From positions 7,660,736 to 7,724,735 of the forward strand of contig JAJEKV010000032.1 of NCBI GenBank assembly GCA_021234155.1: a stretch of DNA of 64,000 nucleotides, read 5' to 3'. Origin of the DNA: Isoetes taiwanensis (Eukaryota; Streptophyta; Lycopodiopsida; Isoetales; Isoetaceae). Made by a program: the position numbers and the translations under genes. The notes beneath the pieces were generated by a model that saw nothing but the letters and a program-made list of their open reading frames with translations, was not told the origin of the DNA and did no database searches. Below are positions 58,891 to 64,000 of this stretch, piece by piece (positions within the stretch are counted from its first letter, which is position 1; each line of letters starts with the position of its first letter).

Positions 58891-60841
58891 ATACTTCAAA
58901 AAATGTTTTCATTGCGGTTACTGAGGAATCACAATATAATGCTTCGATTCCGGCGTCGACTTGCACCCGCAATGTTGGTAATAGCTCTTTTGATACTACT
59001 TTTTCTTAATTACTGGAAGCGCAGGTAAAATCACTATTTAACGAAACCATAGCCAAGGGAACGGGCTTGGAGAAGTTCACAGGGAAAGAAGACCTTGTTG
59101 AGCTTGACTCTAGTCCGACTTTGTGAAATGACATGAGAGCTGTAGGATAAGTGGGAGCCTCGGTGCAAGTGAAATATTGCTACTTTAAACGTTATTTTAC
59201 TTACTCCGTGAGGTGGAGGCAGGGCCCAACCCTTGCTTCTAAGGTCCATTATGCGGTCCGATCCAGGCAGAAGACATTGTCAGGTGGAGAGTTTGGTTGG
59301 GGTGGCACATCTGTTAAAAAATAATGCAGGTGTCTTAAGATGAGCTCAACGAGAACAAAAATCTCGTGTGGAACAAAATGGTAAAAGCTCATTTGATTTT
59401 GATCTTTAGTACGGATACATCAACCATGGTCGCACCATTGGCTACTGCAATCCCAATACTAGTGCTAGTGCGTCTGGGTTAAAACTTCTCCTCCTCCTCG
59501 AGTGTCCTTTTGTTCTCCCACTTGCTCATCAGGCACTTGAAGACATGATTGTCTCAGGCTTCTTCATTGATGCCATCCTAGTCCTGGCCTTGTCTACTCC
59601 AACGACCCTTAAGCACGGTGATGTCTTGGTTGTGATCCATTATCAGCATCCACGGCCTCACACACATCAGAATGACATGGCATGCACTCCTAATTTTCCT
59701 CCACCAAAGACCATCCTTGCTTTCCTCAAGATAAAAATCTCGAGTGGCATTTAGTGATTAGGTTGGGGGGGTTTCCTGTGCCCAAAAACACATGACTATT
59801 CATGTTGTACATGGATAAGTCACACGGGAAGAACCCTAAGTCCCTTGAGAAGAACACTAAGAAGAACACACCAAAAAAAAGACAAAGGGATCCCAATGCA
59901 TGAGGACACCGGAATGTGAGTCAGCTACGATAAGAATTAAGGCTTCTATGAGCTAACAGTCATCAGTTATGGAGATTCCCTAGATGTTAACAGAGATTTT
60001 GGGAGTAAGTAGCCGCTATTCCCAAATGGCAATTTTGCCATTATGTGTCTAAGGCCATTGTATTATATATATCATAAGATGTTAGACATGATTAGATGAA
60101 ACTAGCCCTCTTTCCATCTCTGCAATTCAGGTAAGACTCATTATATGGCATTATCATTTTATCAAGAGATCCTCTTCAGTTATTGATGTTTCTATTGTTT
60201 CTCTCTCTCGCTCGGTTCTATAGAAGGCTTGTCTAACCTCTCCTACAATAATTCTTGCAATTCTAGCATATCCACGTGTCATGTAACGTCACCCAAAATT
60301 AATTTTATCAGTTAGATCTGTTAATTTCTTTATCGACGAATATGAAATTAAAAAAAAAAAATGAAAATTAGCATGAAGCTTTCTTGACAGAGCCCATGGC
60401 TTTGCTTCACACTCTACTATATCGGCAAGGCAGCTGAAGCACAACATCCATTTGAGTTCAATTCCTTTGCTTTTATCTCAGTTCTTAAGTTTTTTTTGGT
60501 TTAGGTCTGGAATTTGTGCAAACGGTTTGAGGGTTTAGTTTCAGCCAAGATAGAAGTGTCAACAAGGTGAGGCTTTTTTAAAATAGACGAAACGAAGAAA
60601 ATGATGACCGGTGAGGTAAAATGCAATTGCAGCCTGCTTAAGATATTCCTTTATAATAAAAACATGAGTGCAATATATGGATATTCCAAAAACACTGATA
60701 ATATTAGCAAGGTGAATGCAGGCTTGACTATAGCATTCAAACATGTGATGCAGCAAGAGAGCGTTGAGCTTTATATGATAAAGGAGTATAAGGATATATT
60801 GAGTGAAAATGATGCAGTTATACTTGGATTTCTTAGATTTC
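58891..60841. other. No gene seen
   Basis: Short overlapping ORFs only. A 69-codon frame at 59,545-59,754 has no recognisable feature. Confidence 0.5.
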
Positions 60842-60869
60842 TAGAATAGAATAGAATAGAATAGAATAG
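60842..60869. repeat. (TAGAA)n microsatellite
   Basis: Five and a half units. On the minus strand it directly follows CCGTGGACGTTAAAAAAAC (60,869-60,887). Confidence 0.95.
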
Positions 60870-61010
60870 TTTTTTTAACGTCCACGGAGACCAATAGGTC
60901 ATGGGACCCATACAATGGGCTAGTACAATCATTACTACTAGGATTAAAAAACCCCTGCCTCGAAAGGTTTTCAAGGGAAAAACCTTTGCAGTAATGATGA
61001 TACTAGACAA
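60870..61010 (-). mobile_element. Possible SINE-like or non-LTR retroposon 3' end
   Basis: Minus-strand sequence ending GTCTCCGTGGACGTTAAAAAAAC and then a (TTCTA)n tail. It includes a small hairpin (AAAGGTTTT...AAAACCTTT at about 60,963-60,989). The same CCGTGGACGT-A-run ending precedes a microsatellite at 31,942. The 5' limit is unknown. Confidence 0.35.
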
Positions 61011-62102
61011 GCGGAGATAATGACTACTGAGGGCTCAGTAATTGCAGACGTTTATCTAGAGAATAGCGGCCAACAATTCATTTTTGAAAGTGCAAGTTTG
61101 AACTGTGAAGTGCATTGAAGGGTAAATCTGGTAAAGCACTGTGTTTGTCTATTTTTTGACCTTGTTTTTTGCTCTGAGCTCAGGAGAGGTGCTTTGAAAA
61201 TTACGTGGCTTTATTTCTAGGAAGAAGAGTAGAAAATTGTAGAAGCATGGAACATGGATATGTGAGGGCATCCTGCTTTATGTTGGTATCAAGACTTGAA
61301 TTTATTTTACTAGTTTTTATGAGCAGGCTCTCTTAAGCATTAAATTTCACTATTTATCATCGAGTTCTGTGTCTTATCTCATTCTAAAACAAGTTACATT
61401 TATCTGCATTGTGTTACCGCTATGTAACGTTTTGTATAAAACAATGATAATGATCCAGTAGATCCTTGGATAGCTCCTAAGTCCTAGGTTTTCTAAACTT
61501 TTTTAATACACATGTTTGTGCTTCATGTAATCCATAGGATCCTTTGTGACCCTCATTAAATGAAACACAATATGGTAAAACCTCAAATCGGCAACATCTT
61601 AGAAGTAGCTTCTGAATTATTCATGCTTTCCTATATTAGTATCATATAATTGTTCTTTTGAAGTATATGTTTGGAAATGTATCTAATGACTAGCATTGGA
61701 ATGACTGAAAGGGCTAAATTCGTTGAGCATGCGAAATTGTAATGATGGTTATTCATATAAGAAAAATTGTGCTGCTTAAAGAAAAAATAACTTCTTGACT
61801 GGATTCGTCTCTCGTCCTTATATTGTTGGAAACCTCCAGAGACTTCCAACTCCTTTTCTGCTGGGACGTACTTCTTCTCTTTAGCTACCACCATTTATGC
61901 AGTCGTCGTGTTTTGCAAAGAGTTTATTAAATATAGAGGGCCTTGTGATGTTCTTGTTTCTGCTTACGAGCTCATGATGCAAAAAGCTTTCTCATATTTG
62001 GATTGGGTTATGTATTCTTGGCACATGCAGTCAACACCTTCAATAAATTTCACAAACTTGACGCTCCCATAAGATCATGCAACTATGGGAGCTCTTGGAT
62101 CT

Positions 62103-62104
<2 letters not shown>
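61011..62104. other. No gene seen
   Basis: AT-rich intergenic sequence; no supportable coding region. Confidence 0.5.

Positions 62105-62160
<56 letters not shown>
62105..62160. repeat. (GATA)14 microsatellite
   Basis: Fifty-six bases of perfect GATA repeat. On the minus strand it follows GACGTAAAAATAC (62,161-62,173), similar to the other two microsatellite-flanking motifs. Confidence 0.97.
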
Positions 62161-62161
<1 letters not shown>

Positions 62162-62761
62162 TATTTTTACGTCATGTCACATTGGCAGTGTCCATGAGGA
62201 CACATGACATGAAGTTGCAGAGGTCATGCTATCATAAATCTATTTAAGTTCTAGGCTCAAAACTTGATTGTAATACCATTCTGTGTTTGAATATGTAGGC
62301 TTACGGGTTCTAAGCTTGAAGAAAGGAATCTTCTTTTTATTGAATTAGGTTAATTTTTGGAGACATATCCCATGTATGGAGCCTGATATTTTAAACTCAT
62401 CCAGAATATACAAAGGAGTTTTTTATTTAATGGATTAAGAGCAGTATCCATGTCTCTTTCCTTCCATTCTTCTTCCCAGGCAGGCGTATTCACTGTTCAA
62501 GTGACAGCTAAGAATGTCAGATCCTTTAATATGACAACCACAATAAGGTAAACAAACAGTAGACTGTGGTTCATTTTCCTATTGATTCTCATGTCTAAGC
62601 AAACCATTCTTATCTTTAAGCAGGCTTATATCTCAGTTGCTGTGTTTATACGCTCTTTTACAATGAAGGCACTAAACATAGAATTAATATCTAGAAAGGC
62701 AAATGTCAAAGAAATATTTTTGCAATAAACTTCATGCGCAAAATTGGCATTACACATTGTG

Positions 62762-62857
62762 CTCTATTTCGTGTTCCAGTCATACAACAAAGTAAAGAAA
62801 ATTCCCTTGCTCTATTTCGTGTTCCAGTCATACAACAAAGTAAAGAAAATTCCCTTG
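62762..62857. repeat. 48-bp tandem duplication
   Basis: Two identical 48-bp units starting CTCTATTTCGTGTTCCAGTC at 62,762 and 62,810. Confidence 0.95.
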
Positions 62858-63082
62858 CATGCCAGAATTGACTTGTCTTATATCAACAATACATAGGTCC
62901 TCTCTTGCATTAGCTAGTGAAGCTTTAAAGCAAGGTGAATTGGAAAGTTGAATTGCTAGTTGTAGTTCTAAGCAACCTTGTTCATTGTTTCTCATGCCTT
63001 CCAACTTATCCCAGAACCCATTTCTTTTTGCCAAGTTTGGTATGTTTGATTTCTATCTTATCTTAATATGTATATAGAAACT

Positions 63083-63126
63083 CATGGGGGTGGTTACAAA
63101 ATGGCATGGGGGTGGTTACAAAATAG
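63083..63126. repeat. 22-bp tandem duplication
   Basis: Two units starting CATGGGGGTGGTTACAAAAT at 63,083 and 63,105; the second ends AG, not GG. Confidence 0.93.
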
Positions 63127-63659
63127 CATATCAGATATAAATCTTTGATCTTGGCCCTTGCATAAAAAAGTTGGTGAGGTGGCGTAGCTTAAGCCCTTGG
63201 ATTTTGATGGGGGCATGCATGAGTCATGCATGGGGGCATACACCCCATCTGTGAACCGTTGGGTCAAAGGGAAAGGCGAAATCCTAGCCCTTGATTTTTA
63301 TGGGGAAGGTGCAAGGAAGGTGCCAAAAAGAGAATTTGGTGTAGCAGATCTTAACCGTTAGATCAAAAGGTGAGCATAAATCCTAGCCATTCATTTTTTA
63401 ACATTAAATTAGTTTTTTTTGTTTTTAGGAGGTGAGGTTGGCACCCTCATTAATAAAAAAAAGTAATGAGGTGGCAAAGCATTTATTAGTGGACATTCTA
63501 GGAAGCTTCCTTTCATTTAATCGCCTTCAAAAGCACGTAGCTTGCGGTAGAGGGGTCGGATGAAGGCGAGGCCCACGCCATTGGATTCCTCTCGTCGAGA
63601 GCTTTCCAATGAGTGATACTTTGACACTATTTTGTCGCAGTTGGAGCCAACATGATCGA

Positions 63660-64000
63660 ACATTAAAAATCTTTTTAGAATGTTCGAGTTTCAAGGAATC
63701 TATGGTAATTTGAGGGAATCTAGGAGAATCTTTATAGGATCTTAGAGAATCCAGAGGAATATCATGAGAATCTTAGAGAATCTATGGGAATCTCAAGAGA
63801 GCATCTTTGAGAGTGTAAGGGAATCTTGATAAAATCTTTAAGAACCTAGAGGAAACTTGATGGAATCTTGGGGAGTCTGGGGGAATCTTCATAGAATCTA
63901 TGGGAACTAATCAAGAGAATCTATAGGAATCTCAAGCGCTTCTTTGGGAATCTAGCAGAATCTTGATAAAGTCTTTAAGAACCTAGAAGAATCATAATGG
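63660..64000. repeat. Degenerate GAATCT-rich minisatellite
   Basis: Many GAATCT words every 15-25 bases, plus a longer period of about 138 bp: TCTATGGGAATCTCAAG at 63,781 recurs as TCTATAGGAATCTCAAG at 63,920, and TCTTGATAAAATCTTTAAGA at 63,824 recurs at 63,961. It runs off the window. Confidence 0.8.

Overview
The window is nuclear DNA of a land plant, most likely a seed plant with a large, repeat-rich genome. The evidence is plant Ty3/gypsy (chromodomain type), Ty1/copia and L1-type LINE remnants, a plant initiator-tRNA-Met primer-binding site, a G-type (bulb) lectin receptor ectodomain, and a PHD-GNAT gene resembling Arabidopsis IDM1, with GT-AG introns. I cannot decide between gymnosperm and angiosperm. 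There are no bacterial, phage, CRISPR or operon-like features.

The dominant structure is a direct duplication of about 25 kb. Bases 1-24,833 correspond to 27,815-53,241, and 2,981 bp of unique sequence (24,834-27,814) lie between the copies. The order within each unit is: (1) a minus-strand LTR carrying a hAT-like non-autonomous DNA transposon; (2) fragments of a lectin-receptor leader; (3) a decayed minus-strand IDM1-like PHD-acetyltransferase gene; (4) a minus-strand lectin ectodomain ORF, intact only in copy 2 (36,335-37,327); (5) an unidentified coding-like block; (6) a poly-A-tailed histone H3 retropseudogene; (7) a plus-strand Ty3/gypsy integrase-chromodomain fragment; (8) a plus-strand LINE endonuclease/RT fragment; (9) a minus-strand cluster of ORFs I cannot name; (10) a primer-binding site and a second LTR; (11) a pyrimidine tract; (12) a plus-strand Ty1/copia RT fragment.

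The two copies differ in two distinct ways. Some differences are ordinary SNPs and indels, including a roughly 330-bp insertion with a (TCTTA)16 tract found only in copy 2. The others are dense mismatch blocks centred on CAG/CTG trinucleotides, which damage copy 1 in some places and copy 2 in others. That pattern fits uncorrected long-read consensus errors at CHG-methylated cytosines better than evolution, so many frameshifts in the TE ORFs, mostly in copy 1, should not be read as biological decay.

The non-duplicated right end (53,242-64,000) holds the one plausible intact host gene, a 201-codon single-exon ORF at 55,460-56,065 encoding a small Cys-rich, basic plant protein of unknown function. 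It is followed by a third LTR of the same family with its minus-strand Ty3/gypsy chromodomain tail, and then intergenic DNA with several microsatellites, short tandem duplications and a minisatellite. No coordinated gene system is evident. The best candidates for something undescribed are the minus-strand ORF cluster beside the primer-binding site, the retroposon-like 3' end that abuts microsatellites at three loci, and the hAT-like element with its array of TGGCCA motifs.
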